This document shows, in pieces, positions 44,955-54,345 of a stretch of 64,000 nucleotides of DNA. The stretch spans positions 1 through 64,000 of the forward strand of contig CALZBR010000004.1 of NCBI GenBank assembly GCA_945621435.1. Direction: 5' to 3'. The translations under genes and the position numbers were made by a program. The notes under the pieces are model-generated. The model did no database searches, had not been told where the DNA came from, and saw only the letters and a program-made list of their open reading frames with translations. Positions within the stretch are counted from its first letter, which is position 1. Each line of letters begins with the position of its first letter. The stretch is from an uncultured Lachnospiraceae bacterium (lineage in GTDB: Bacteria; Bacillota; Clostridia; Lachnospirales; Lachnospiraceae).

Positions 44955-47081
44955 TTAGTTTTCTTTCAGGGAGAAGTCGCAGCGGCTCAGGGTGAGATTG
45001 GGATTGTAATAGGGATCCCCGGCCTTGAGAAATGCCCCCCAGCGGGTCTGGAACTTGGCGATTTCTCCCTGAAAACGTTTGATCTTTTCAGGGGTATCCT
45101 CGTAACCCCTGGATTTGGATTCGTAATGGTGCATTTCCGCGTAGGGGTTGTAGACAATCAGCTTCCCCAATTCCCGAACCTTCATGCAGAAGTCGATGTC
45201 GTTGAAGGCTACCTCGAAGTCTTCGGTTAATCCACCGACTTCCTTGTAAACCGCATGCTTAACCATAAGACACGCAGCAGTGACTGCGGAATAATCCTGG
45301 GCACAGAGAAGGCGCTTCTGATAGCCCGGAGCGTTTCTGGGGGCGCCCACAAAGGCATGTCCCGCCACGCCGCCGAGACCTACGATAACACCGCCGTGCT
45401 GTACCGTATCGTCCTCGTAACAGAGCTTGGCACCTACGATGCCGACATCTTCGCGCATACAGTAATTCAACATTTCCTGCAGACAATTCTCGTCCACCAT
45501 CTCGGTATCATTGTTCAAAAGCAAGAGATATTCCCCCTTGGCATATTGCTCTCCGAAATTATTGATCCGGGAGAAATTGAAGCCGCCCTGATAGGTGGCT
45601 ATGGTCACGTTTTCACGCTTTTTCAGTTCCTCATAGCAGGCAAAGGTCTTCTCTTCCGTACTGTTATTTTCGATAATGATGTATTCGTAGTTGCGGTAGG
45701 AGGACAGGCGGTCGATGGAGTCGATACATTTTCTCAAGTCCTCAATGTGATCCTTGTTGGGAATCAGGATAGAGATTAAAGGCTGTTCTGTCCAGTGATA
45801 GGTAGTATGGTACATGCCGAGATAGCTTGCGTTTTCTGCGGTTGCGGGAATCCCCAGACGCTTGTAGTGGGCATCCAGTGCTCTGCGTCCGGCCTCAAAG
45901 GCATAGAGCTTGCTCTCCGGATTGGAGGCGGTGGATTCCATATGGCAACGCCAGTGATACAGAATCTTCGGCAGATGACAGATTTCCGAAGCCTTCTCAC
46001 AACACCGCAGGATAAAGTCATAATCCTGGGCACCGTCATATTCCTGCCGCAGCATGCCAACCTGTTCGACGAGCTCCCTTTTTACTACAAACATATGGCA
46101 GATATAGTTGAGACTGCGAAGCAGATCAGGGTTGTAGTCTGACTTGAAATGAGGCTCAAAGTGCGTCCTGCCGGACATGTCAATCTTGTCCTCATCGGTG
46201 TAGAGCACATCGATGGCGGGGCGCCGTCCGATTGCCTTGGCACATTCAAACAGGGCGTTGGGAGCCAGCAGGTCATCATGATCCGCAAGGACGATAAAAT
46301 CGCCGGTGGCGGCCTTGATTGCGGCGTTTGTATTCTCAGCAATGCCAAGATTATCTTCCAATAGCTGATATTTCACGCGGGAATCACCATTGGCTAAACG
46401 GGCCACTGCGCTTTCCAGGGAATTCTCCTTGCCGCTGCCGTCAGCCAGACACAGCTCCCAGTGGGGATAGGTCTGGGCGAAAACGGAATCCAGCAATTCC
46501 TTTAAATAGCTCTCTTTGGTGCGATACAGGGGAATGACAATGCTGAACACCACGGGCTCGGAGAAGGTCTCACGGCGCTGGCGTTCCAATTCTCTTTTAG
46601 AGGGCTGATGTCTCTGCAGCCAGGTGGGATAATCCATGCGGGAGTTGAAATTGGTGAGCTGCCGCAGGATACGCCGGATGGTTCCGCCCCAGCCTTCCCT
46701 TGCCAGATAGGCTCTGAATCTGGTCCAGGGGCTTAAGCGGACGGTATGTCTGCCGGCTTTTGACACGGAGGACTTGAAGTAAGCGGTCTGTGTGGCGGTA
46801 GAGAAGCGGATTCGAAATGCTTTGGTGGCATTTGCGGGAAATTTGATCTGAAAGCCGGCATCCGTGCCATCCGGGACGCCTTCCTTTTGGTCTCCGATCG
46901 GAGTAACATCATATTCCAGGAGGACATCCTGACGGTATGCTCGGGAGATACCACACTCCATTTCTTTGCCTTTGTCATCCAATACACTGATTTCCACGGC
47001 ACCGTCGCCCATGACCCAGCCCTGAAGCTGTACCAGGTCATCTGCCAGTACGCAGTGCTCGATATTATAGAAAAGTTTCAT
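44955..47081 (-). CDS. tandem two-domain GT2 glycosyltransferase
   Basis: 708 residues on the minus strand. An N-terminal beta-rich domain (about 1-125, YNIEHC..., LQGWV) precedes two GT2 domains: domain A (about 180-400) with IVIPLYRTKESYLKELLDSV and metal site LADHDDLL, and domain B (about 425-680) with ISILIPNKDHIEDLRKC and LLLNNDTEM. Such tandem GT2 proteins build rhamnan-like or repeat backbones in Lachnospiraceae. ATG 47081 has AAAGGAA eight bases upstream; a TTG at 47108 is less likely. It ends one base from the methyltransferase-kinase gene and is the only long GT gene on this strand. The single-domain GT2 at 49191 is related to its domain A. Confidence 0.85.
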   Translation of the reverse strand: MKLFYNIEHCVLADDLVQLQGWVMGDGAVEISVLDDKGKEMECGISRAYRQDVLLEYDVTPIGDQKEGVPDGTDAGFQIKFPANATKAFRIRFSTATQTAYFKSSVSKAGRHTVRLSPWTRFRAYLAREGWGGTIRRILRQLTNFNSRMDYPTWLQRHQPSKRELERQRRETFSEPVVFSIVIPLYRTKESYLKELLDSVFAQTYPHWELCLADGSGKENSLESAVARLANGDSRVKYQLLEDNLGIAENTNAAIKAATGDFIVLADHDDLLAPNALFECAKAIGRRPAIDVLYTDEDKIDMSGRTHFEPHFKSDYNPDLLRSLNYICHMFVVKRELVEQVGMLRQEYDGAQDYDFILRCCEKASEICHLPKILYHWRCHMESTASNPESKLYAFEAGRRALDAHYKRLGIPATAENASYLGMYHTTYHWTEQPLISILIPNKDHIEDLRKCIDSIDRLSSYRNYEYIIIENNSTEEKTFACYEELKKRENVTIATYQGGFNFSRINNFGEQYAKGEYLLLLNNDTEMVDENCLQEMLNYCMREDVGIVGAKLCYEDDTVQHGGVIVGLGGVAGHAFVGAPRNAPGYQKRLLCAQDYSAVTAACLMVKHAVYKEVGGLTEDFEVAFNDIDFCMKVRELGKLIVYNPYAEMHHYESKSRGYEDTPEKIKRFQGEIAKFQTRWGAFLKAGDPYYNPNLTLSRCDFSLKEN

Positions 47082-47180
47082 GAAAATATTCCTTTCGATT
47101 CCTTGCAATAAAATAAATTATAGCTTGTAAGCTGTCGGACTGTCAACAATCTGAGGGAAATCCGTAAACAACCTGACACT

Positions 47181-47226
47181 GAGCCGTCAAAAGTTTAGGA
47201 GCAATCAAAAGTGAGCAATCAAAAGT
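47181..47226. repeat. short tandem repeats upstream of phosphoglucomutase
   Basis: Two perfect adjacent copies of a 14-base unit (47199-47212 and 47213-47226, GAGCAATCAAAAGT) and a third close copy at 47181-47194. They lie 45 bases upstream of the -10 element for the next gene and could be a direct-repeat binding site. Confidence 0.6.
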
Positions 47227-47268
47227 TTTGAAAAATAGCAATTCCTTATGGTGCGAAAGGTAGACCTA

Positions 47269-47277
47269 TGATATAAT
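47269..47277 (+). promoter_or_regulatory. extended -10 promoter for phosphoglucomutase
   Basis: TGATATAAT (47269-47277) is an extended -10; the -35 region has no good hexamer. The start point near 47284 leaves a leader of about 85 bases. Direct repeats at 47181-47226 lie upstream. Confidence 0.55.
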
Positions 47278-47369
47278 ATTGTTAACTAATGATGCGGGGT
47301 AGGGGGATTGTTACTCTTCGACATTTAATTAGAATACCGTCCCAAGGGGCAGAAATGAGGTAGAGAAAG

Positions 47370-49091
47370 ATGAGTTTTATGGAGGAATTCAATTTCTGGC
47401 TGGAAGATGATTATTTTGACCAGGCAACAAAAAATGAGCTTATGGCTATCCGCGACAATCAGGGCGAGATAGAAGAACGTTTTTATAAGGAACTGGAATT
47501 CGGTACCGGTGGACTCAGAGGTATTATCGGAGCCGGAACCAACCGCATGAATATCTATACGGTTCGCAAGGCTACCCAGGGACTGGCTAACTTTATTCTC
47601 AAGCAGGGGACCCAGGCCAAGGGCGTTGCCATCGCTTATGATTCCCGCCGCATGTCTCCGGAGTTTGCTGATGTTGCAGGGCTTTGCCTGGCAGCTAACG
47701 GCATCAAGGCATATGTATTTGAATCCCTGAGACCTACACCTGAGCTTTCCTTTGCGCTTCGTACCCTGGGCTGTACCGCAGGTATCGTGGTGACAGCCAG
47801 CCACAATCCCCCCGAGTACAACGGTTACAAGGTATATTGGGATGACGGCGCACAGGTTACTTCCCCTAAGGATGTGCAGATCATTGACGAAGTAAAGGCA
47901 ATCAGGGATTACCATGACTGCAAGACCATGGACAAGGAAGCAGCCATGGCAGCAGGGCTGTATCAGGTCATCGGCAAGGAAATCGATGACAAGTACATGG
48001 TGGAACTGAAGAAACAGATTATCCATCCCGACGTGATCCGGGAGATGGCTGAGGATATCAAGATTGTTTACACTCCTCTTTGCGGAACCGGTAATCTTCC
48101 CGTGAGACGCGTGCTTTCCGAGCTTGGCTTCAAGAATGTGTACGTGGTTCCGGAACAGGAGAATCCCGATCCCAATTTCACTACCCTGGATTATCCCAAT
48201 CCCGAGGATCCCAAGGCGTTTACCTATGCGCTTCGCCTGGCGAAGGAAAAGGATGCGGACATCGTTCTTGCCACAGACCCCGATGCTGACCGTCTGGGCG
48301 TCTATGCCAAGGATACCAAGACCGGCGAGTATGTTTCCTTTACCGGTAATATGTCCGGCATGCTGATTGCGGAATATATTTTGAGAGAGCGTACGGCGAC
48401 AGGCACCATGCCTGCCAATCCCGCTCTGGTAACTACCATTGTTACCACCAATATGACCAGACCCATCACTGCAGCATATGATGTGAAAATGATCGAGGTT
48501 CTCACAGGCTTCAAGTTTATCGGAGAGCAGATCAAGCTCTTTGAGCAGACCGGCTGCAACAATTATGTATTTGGTCTGGAGGAAAGCTACGGATGTCTGG
48601 CAGGAACCCATGCCAGGGATAAGGATGCCATTGTGGCTGTTATGTGTCTCTGCGAAGTGGCTGCTTATTGCAAGAAGCATGGCAAAACACTCTGGGATAT
48701 GATGCTGGAGACTTACGAGAAATACGGTTATTACAAGGAAGGTCAGTACACCATCACCATGAAGGGCATCGACGGCGCAAGACAGATCGCGGAAATCATG
48801 GATAAGCTTCGTCAGAATCCGCCCAAGTCCTTCGGTGAGAGAAAGGTGCTGAAGTTCAGAGATTATCAGACTGACAGAATCGTGGATATGGAGACCGGCG
48901 CTGAGACCACTACCGGTCTGCCGAAGTCCAATGTGCTTTACTTTGAGCTGCCGGATGATGAATGGTGCTGCGCGCGTCCTTCCGGAACCGAGCCCAAGAT
49001 TAAGTTCTACATGGGCGTCAAGGGAAGCAACCTGGAGGATGCAAAGGCAAGACTTGAGAAGCTGACAGAGGATTTGAAAGCAGAGCTTTAA
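47370..49091 (+). CDS. pgcA: phosphoglucomutase/phosphomannomutase
   Basis: 573 residues, the length of alpha-phosphohexomutases like PgcA. The phosphoserine loop is VVTASHNPPEYNGYK near residue 145, the metal loop DPDADRLG near residue 308, the sugar-binding GFKFIGEQIK near residue 380 and the phosphate-binding RPSGTEPKIKFY near the end. It interconverts glucose-6-phosphate and glucose-1-phosphate, feeding RfbA and UDP-glucose. It has its own promoter and is closed by a strong terminator, so it may be expressed separately from the glycan units on either side. Confidence 0.93.
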   Translation: MSFMEEFNFWLEDDYFDQATKNELMAIRDNQGEIEERFYKELEFGTGGLRGIIGAGTNRMNIYTVRKATQGLANFILKQGTQAKGVAIAYDSRRMSPEFADVAGLCLAANGIKAYVFESLRPTPELSFALRTLGCTAGIVVTASHNPPEYNGYKVYWDDGAQVTSPKDVQIIDEVKAIRDYHDCKTMDKEAAMAAGLYQVIGKEIDDKYMVELKKQIIHPDVIREMAEDIKIVYTPLCGTGNLPVRRVLSELGFKNVYVVPEQENPDPNFTTLDYPNPEDPKAFTYALRLAKEKDADIVLATDPDADRLGVYAKDTKTGEYVSFTGNMSGMLIAEYILRERTATGTMPANPALVTTIVTTNMTRPITAAYDVKMIEVLTGFKFIGEQIKLFEQTGCNNYVFGLEESYGCLAGTHARDKDAIVAVMCLCEVAAYCKKHGKTLWDMMLETYEKYGYYKEGQYTITMKGIDGARQIAEIMDKLRQNPPKSFGERKVLKFRDYQTDRIVDMETGAETTTGLPKSNVLYFELPDDEWCCARPSGTEPKIKFYMGVKGSNLEDAKARLEKLTEDLKAEL

Positions 49092-49106
49092 GGATAATTG
49101 ACAGGA

Positions 49107-49132
49107 GAGTCTGTCTTCGGACAGACTCTTTT
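49107..49132 (+). terminator. Rho-independent terminator with TTCG loop
   Basis: GAGTCTGTC (49107-49115), TTCG tetraloop and GACAGACTC (49120-49128) followed by four T. It closes the phosphoglucomutase unit 16 bases after its stop. Confidence 0.9.
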
Positions 49133-49190
49133 CATGATATGAATTTCTGTTAGCGGTCAGAATTTAGTCAGGTAGAAGGAGAAATGCTGC

Positions 49191-50564
49191 ATGCTCGGAC
49201 GGGCTCTGGCGAATTTAAAGAAAACTGTATATTATTTTCAGAGAAACGGCGCCGGAGACACGATGCGGGCAATTATGGAGAGACTGCAGCGAAGAGGGAA
49301 GGATTATCGTTTTCAACCGGTGGAGGAGGCAGAGCTTGCGCGGCAACGGGAGGAATGTCGGGAGATGGATTCTCCTAAGTTCAGTATCCTGGTACCCTTA
49401 TACCATACGCCACACAGGTATCTGAAGGAGATGATAGAATCCGTTCTGGCGCAGAGCTATCCTGCCTGGGAGCTGGTGCTGGCAGATGCCTCCGGGCAGG
49501 AGGAGCTGAAAGCAGTTGTCGAAAAATATGAGGATCCCAGAATACTATATTTTCCGCTGGAGGGAAATGAGGGGATTTCAGGGAACAGTAATCGTGGGTT
49601 GGAGAGTGTTACCGGTGATTATGTGGGACTGCTGGATCATGATGACCTTCTGACGCCGGATGCCCTGTATGAGGTATGGCGGTGTGTGTGTGACGGAGAA
49701 AAGTGCGGTGTGCCTGTGGAACTTGTTTATTCGGATGAGGATAAATGCGACGGTGCAACGAAGGTGTTTTATGAACCGAGTCTTAAGGAAAGCTTTAATC
49801 TGGATCTGCTTTTGTCTCAAAACTACATCTGCCATTTCACGGTGATGAAGACGGAGCTGATAAGAGCACTTGGCTTCAGACCGGACTATGACGGAGCCCA
49901 GGATTACGACCTGCTGCTGAGGGCGGTGGAGCGATTGCTGAATAGTGGCGGAGACGAGCGCCGGAAGAATCGTAAGTGGGAGATGCGGAACGAGAACCGG
50001 ATCAGACATATCCCCCGGGTACTCTATCACTGGCGCTGTCATGAGGACTCCACCTCCGCCAATCCCCGGAGCAAGGATTATGCCTATGAGGCAGGGCGTA
50101 GAGCTCTTCAGGACTTTGTGGACAGACAGGGCTGGCAGGCAGTAGTGACACATATGTCACATCTTGGATCCTATCGGATTAATTATAAGCAGGAGTTTTT
50201 TGAGGCGAGACCGGATGTGGGAGCCGTAGGAGGACCGGTGCTCTCCGGCGGCAGGGTCGTGGGCGGAAGGTTAAAAGCTGACGGCACTCCGGTGCATGCC
50301 GGCTTGAAACAATCCTATCTGGCTTATCTGCCGGTGCAGGATGCAGAAGCTCTGGATCTCAGGAATATCCGGGTGCGGGAGGAATTGCAGGGAGTTTTTG
50401 AGGAAGTGTTGGGAGTTAGGTATACAACGACCGGGAACGGAGACAGCTTTGATATATCGGTACTGACCAACGGTATATCGCTGACGGAGGCGGGAGTCTT
50501 GGTTTCGAACGAGATACGAAGGCGTGGATATCGACTGCTCTTCAAACCGGATTCAAACGAATAG
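49191..50564 (+). CDS. GT2 family glycosyltransferase (single-domain)
   Basis: 457 residues. The start (LGRALANLKKTVYYFQRNG) and GT2 core (FSILVPLYHTPHRYLKEMIE, metal site LLDHDDLL, LVYSDEDK, YDGAQDYDLLLR, VLYHWRCHEDSTS) follow domain A of the 708-residue protein at 44955-47081. Residues 330-457 keep only fragments of the second half (VGAVGGPVLSGG), so it looks shortened or diverged relative to the tandem form. GAAGGAG lies nine bases before ATG 49191; an out-of-frame ATG at 49184 is closer but opens only 64 codons. It starts a new unit after the terminator at 49107-49132. Confidence 0.78.
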   Translation: MLGRALANLKKTVYYFQRNGAGDTMRAIMERLQRRGKDYRFQPVEEAELARQREECREMDSPKFSILVPLYHTPHRYLKEMIESVLAQSYPAWELVLADASGQEELKAVVEKYEDPRILYFPLEGNEGISGNSNRGLESVTGDYVGLLDHDDLLTPDALYEVWRCVCDGEKCGVPVELVYSDEDKCDGATKVFYEPSLKESFNLDLLLSQNYICHFTVMKTELIRALGFRPDYDGAQDYDLLLRAVERLLNSGGDERRKNRKWEMRNENRIRHIPRVLYHWRCHEDSTSANPRSKDYAYEAGRRALQDFVDRQGWQAVVTHMSHLGSYRINYKQEFFEARPDVGAVGGPVLSGGRVVGGRLKADGTPVHAGLKQSYLAYLPVQDAEALDLRNIRVREELQGVFEEVLGVRYTTTGNGDSFDISVLTNGISLTEAGVLVSNEIRRRGYRLLFKPDSNE

Positions 50565-50582
50565 TAAACAAAAGGATAAAAG

Positions 50583-52169
50583 GTGCTTGGATTAATGAAG
50601 TGGGTAAAGCGTTTAAATGAAATAGCAGAATGGGCAGTTCTTGGAGTGGGATTTGCAATACTGTTATTTTTGACTTCACTGGTATGGAGAAATCAATTTG
50701 ATGCAAGGTCATCATATCCCATTCATACAAATATGGTATATCAGGTTATTGTACTTGTTGGAGTGTTGGGACTAGGCATATTGATTTTCATACTTGAGAA
50801 AAAGAGAACTGTGAGACAAAAAAACATTATCTGTTGTATTCTTCAGATTGCTGCTGTGGTTTATTTATTAGTTATAGGAATGTCCTTTGTATCACAGTTA
50901 AAGATACTCCCGACTTCTGATTCAAAGTCTTGCTTTGACATAGCACAAAGATTTCTGGCGAGTGATTTTACAGCCGTAGTGCCCAAGGATTCCTATCTTT
51001 CTTTATGGCCGTTTCAGACAGGGTTTATTTTTCTCTTGGAAAAACAAATGCGAATATTTCATACCACAGACCCTGTTTTTTTTCAGAGAATGAATGTGCT
51101 GTTCCTGGTTCTTATAGTTGTTTCGGGATACCAGATTATCAGGTGCTACACCAAGTGTGTGAGTGCATGTTTTTTGTATTTGGTATTAATGTGTACTTAT
51201 TTTCCCATCATCTTTTATGCATATTTGATTTATGGCAACATCCCGGCAATGGCAATGATGATGTTTTCCATGTGGATGTACTTGTTTTTTGAACGAACTG
51301 AGATAATTCCACTGAAGATAGCAACAGCTATTTGCTTTTTTGGAAGCACGGTATTAGCATGTGTTTATAAACCTACATGTAAGATATATTTGATTGCGTT
51401 GCTCATTGCAACGGTTTTTACAGTGATACGGGAAAAGAATTACATAAAATCATTATTTGTTTTAATAACATTAATTGCAGCGATGTTGATACCGGTGGTT
51501 GTACAAAGATATTACGAAAATTATGCTCATGACAATTGCGGAGATGGTGTACCGGCAGTGGCTTATCTGGCTATGGGGCTGCAATATAATGGAGAGGAAG
51601 CAATTCCCGGAGGATGGAACGGATACCATGCAAATCTATATATGGAAACCGGTTACGATAGTGTGAAAACATCGGAGATAAGCAAAGAGTCTATTAAGGA
51701 CTCTCTTTCAAAATTTAAGGATGATCCATCTTACATGTCAATGTTTTTTTATAATAAGTTGCTTAAACAGTGGGCAAATCAAACACATGCGGTTTTCTGG
51801 AGCATGGATGCATTTTGGGACACGAACAGAAATCAAGCATCTCCCTGGGTAAAGTTTGTTGAAACCGGTAAATATGAGAATTGGCTCATATTTATTGATT
51901 GTCATGAAAGTGTAGTATATGGAGTATTACTATTAGGTTTGATGGGAGTGATCTATTGTAAAGTTAAAGGGAAAGGAAATAATACTAATTTGCAGAATTT
52001 ACTGCCATTAATAATTTTTATTGGTGGATTTCTTTTTTCTATTATATGGGAAGGACAAACACAAGCAGTTCTCTATTATCCTGTTTTGCTTTTGCCTTAT
52101 GCAGTAGCAATGATGTTCTTATGTGCTGAGTTTATTTTGGAAACAAGAAGCGGAAGGAGTTTTCGATAA
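50583..52169 (+). CDS. AT-rich polytopic membrane protein, GT39/GT-C-like
   Basis: 528 residues with about 12 membrane helices. The outside loop after helix 3 carries PTSDSKSCFDIAQRF near residue 110, and a second loop has MGLQYNGEEAIPGGWNGYH near residue 333, a pattern of GT39-like integral transferases. Its base composition is clearly more AT-rich, with many ATA and TTA codons, than the GT2 and Wzz-like genes beside it, which suggests later acquisition. The start is GTG 50583 with AAAGGA six bases upstream; ATG 50595 is an alternative. It adjoins the Wzz-like gene with one base between. Confidence 0.6.
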   Translation: MLGLMKWVKRLNEIAEWAVLGVGFAILLFLTSLVWRNQFDARSSYPIHTNMVYQVIVLVGVLGLGILIFILEKKRTVRQKNIICCILQIAAVVYLLVIGMSFVSQLKILPTSDSKSCFDIAQRFLASDFTAVVPKDSYLSLWPFQTGFIFLLEKQMRIFHTTDPVFFQRMNVLFLVLIVVSGYQIIRCYTKCVSACFLYLVLMCTYFPIIFYAYLIYGNIPAMAMMMFSMWMYLFFERTEIIPLKIATAICFFGSTVLACVYKPTCKIYLIALLIATVFTVIREKNYIKSLFVLITLIAAMLIPVVVQRYYENYAHDNCGDGVPAVAYLAMGLQYNGEEAIPGGWNGYHANLYMETGYDSVKTSEISKESIKDSLSKFKDDPSYMSMFFYNKLLKQWANQTHAVFWSMDAFWDTNRNQASPWVKFVETGKYENWLIFIDCHESVVYGVLLLGLMGVIYCKVKGKGNNTNLQNLLPLIIFIGGFLFSIIWEGQTQAVLYYPVLLLPYAVAMMFLCAEFILETRSGRSFR

Positions 52170-52170
52170 T

Positions 52171-53181
52171 ATGTGGGAATGTGAATACAGTCATGAGACT
52201 GTGGATTATAGGCTGTTGTGGCTTAGATTTAAGCAGAAAATATGGATCATACCGATAGCGATTCTGCTGGGAGCTGTACTGACGGCAGCGGGCTATTACT
52301 GTGCAAGGGTGGTGGCCGCCGGTGGAAGGAGCTATCAGACGAAATCTGTTTTTTATATCGAATTTGGAAAGGATTCCGAGGGGGAACTGTATGACTACTA
52401 CAATTATTTCACCTGGGATGAAGTAGTTCATATGGATTATTTCATGGATCGTCTGTATGACGGGATGAATGGGGAGTACTCCAAAGAGGAGCTGGCGTCC
52501 TACGTTGCGGCTAACATTGATTCCGATGTGCGCTATCTCTATGTCAGGTGTACCACGCATAATCCGGAGCTGTCCCTGAGACTGGCAGCAGCAATGGAAG
52601 AGCTTGTACCTCAGTTCGCCGGGACAAAAGAGGAATTTGAATCTATTCAAATCGCACAGACAGCAGTGGAGGCGAAGGACAGCACCGTACTTCGTATGGG
52701 CAATGCCTGCTTTCTGGGTGCCTGTCTTGGACTGGGTGTGTCGGTTTTGTGGATCCTTGCTGTTTTGCTGATGGATACATCTATCCAGCTTCCGGCTTCT
52801 TTTGAGAGAAGATATCATATTCCCTGTCTGGGGGCAGAGTTTATGCCGGAGTTTATTCCGAACTGTAGTTACCTGCTGAAGGATGCCGCTAAGATTGCGA
52901 AGATTCCGGCGGAGGAAACGGATGTTTCTGACATTATGCTTGGGGGCGAGGTGTCGGCAGAGGTAATCGATTGTAAGAATCCCATTACATATTCTGAGGA
53001 ATTGGATAAAATTAGAGAATGTGACAAAGTTGTTCTGTGCGTGAGGGCAGGCCGTAAAAACGATGAGTCCATCAGGCGGATGCTGGAGCAGATGGGACGT
53101 CAGGGAATCCGGGTGTCTGCGGCCGTTCTGGTGGGTGCCGATGAAAAGTTGATCTCTGCATATTACAGGAGAAAGAAATGA
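52171..53181 (+). CDS. Wzz/YveK-like polysaccharide co-polymerase
   Basis: 336 residues. Two membrane helices (about 22-44 and 178-202) enclose an outside loop of about 130 residues, the layout of chain-length determinant proteins (Wzz, CapA, YveK). The cytoplasmic tail of about 125 residues has CDKVVLCVRAGRKNDESIRRML and VSAAVLVGADEKLI, which resemble the last strands of a BY-kinase or ParA fold, but I see no Walker A loop, so it would not bind ATP in the usual way. It likely regulates polymer length together with the EpsG-type protein encoded next, with which it overlaps by four bases. No separate tyrosine kinase is in the window. Confidence 0.72.
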   Translation: MWECEYSHETVDYRLLWLRFKQKIWIIPIAILLGAVLTAAGYYCARVVAAGGRSYQTKSVFYIEFGKDSEGELYDYYNYFTWDEVVHMDYFMDRLYDGMNGEYSKEELASYVAANIDSDVRYLYVRCTTHNPELSLRLAAAMEELVPQFAGTKEEFESIQIAQTAVEAKDSTVLRMGNACFLGACLGLGVSVLWILAVLLMDTSIQLPASFERRYHIPCLGAEFMPEFIPNCSYLLKDAAKIAKIPAEETDVSDIMLGGEVSAEVIDCKNPITYSEELDKIRECDKVVLCVRAGRKNDESIRRMLEQMGRQGIRVSAAVLVGADEKLISAYYRRKK

Positions 53182-54290
53182 TTCTATATCTGTTGATTAC
53201 GTTAGTGACGGTTTGGCTGGCTTATTTTGTGAATAATGCTATTGCGGAAAAAACAGACTTCGATAGGATATGCGGTAGAGGAAGCGGCTGGAAAACACGC
53301 AGGGAGATGTTGAACGGAGTCTTTTTGACCGGGATCTTTTTGATCCTTTTTACAGTGTCTGCCCTTCGTGTCGGTATCGGCAGCGATTATTGGGTGTATC
53401 GGTATGATTTTTTACACATTATCGATGGCGATACCAAAGTATCTTATGAAGTAGGCTTTAAGCTGCTGGTGAGAGCCTTGCAGGGCTTGTTTGGATATGA
53501 CAACTACAAAATCATATTTGCTTTTATGGCATTCCTGACCTGCCTGCTGTTTCTCAAGGGACTCTTTGCGGTTTCAGATTGGTTTGTCATGACTTTTTTC
53601 CTGTTTATGGCGAACGGGTTCTATTTCATGAGCTTCAGCAATGTAAGATATTATTTTGTGCTGGCAATTACGGCGTACGCCATGAAGTATCTGTTTCAAA
53701 AGGATTATGTCAGATTTGTGGCGTGGATTGTGTTTGCGGCATTTTTTCACAAATCAGTCCTGCTGGTGATCCCGGCATATCTGATTGCCTATTATCTGAA
53801 ATGGAATAAAAAGACCATATGGCTGATACCGGCGGTGAGCCTGGTACTGGGCTTCGGGAAATTTATTGTGCGTAGGCTGGTATTTATTTTTTACCCCTTT
53901 TATGAAGGGGATCCGATTCTGGATGTGGAGACCATATCCTATGTCAATATCGCCAAGTGCTTTGCAATATTGATATTTGCGTTACTGTTTTATCGAAAGG
54001 CGATTTGGGGGAATCCCAAAGCGGAGACTTTTTTCAATCTGAATCTCTTTGCCCTGTTACTTTACAGTCTGGGGTATTATATCCCGGAGACCTCCAGAAT
54101 CTGCTATTATCTGATTTTCAGTCATGTGTATCTGATTCCCATTGTGCTGAAATCCATTGAGGGGAAGAAAAAGAGACTGTTCTTTGTGACCACCGTGATC
54201 CTGGCATATTCGGGGTATCTTTTGATTTTTCTGGAAAAAAGTAAGGACGGCACGGTGCTGTTGCTGCCGTACCTGAACTGGTTATTGTAG
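53178..54290 (+). CDS. EpsG-family polysaccharide polymerase
   Basis: 370 residues with about 10 membrane helices. ALRVGIGSDYWVYRYDF near residue 60, MSFSNVRYYFVLAITAYA near residue 155 and AFFHKSVLLVIPAY near residue 195 are the defining motifs of the EpsG family, believed to polymerise repeats outside the membrane in Gram-positive exopolysaccharide loci. Its ATG overlaps the stop of the Wzz-like gene, linking polymerase and length control. A second polymerase/ligase candidate lies at 2085. Confidence 0.85.
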   Translation: MILYLLITLVTVWLAYFVNNAIAEKTDFDRICGRGSGWKTRREMLNGVFLTGIFLILFTVSALRVGIGSDYWVYRYDFLHIIDGDTKVSYEVGFKLLVRALQGLFGYDNYKIIFAFMAFLTCLLFLKGLFAVSDWFVMTFFLFMANGFYFMSFSNVRYYFVLAITAYAMKYLFQKDYVRFVAWIVFAAFFHKSVLLVIPAYLIAYYLKWNKKTIWLIPAVSLVLGFGKFIVRRLVFIFYPFYEGDPILDVETISYVNIAKCFAILIFALLFYRKAIWGNPKAETFFNLNLFALLLYSLGYYIPETSRICYYLIFSHVYLIPIVLKSIEGKKKRLFFVTTVILAYSGYLLIFLEKSKDGTVLLLPYLNWLL

Positions 54291-54345
54291 GAAATGTGAA
54301 TTGTTTGACTGTGTTACCGACAACGCAGTATGTCAGGGGTGAAAT

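Noticed and set aside
49184..49378. 64-codon frame starting at ATG 49184
   Set aside because: Out of frame with the GT2 gene, no protein-like composition; the GT2 start at 49191 explains the ribosome site.
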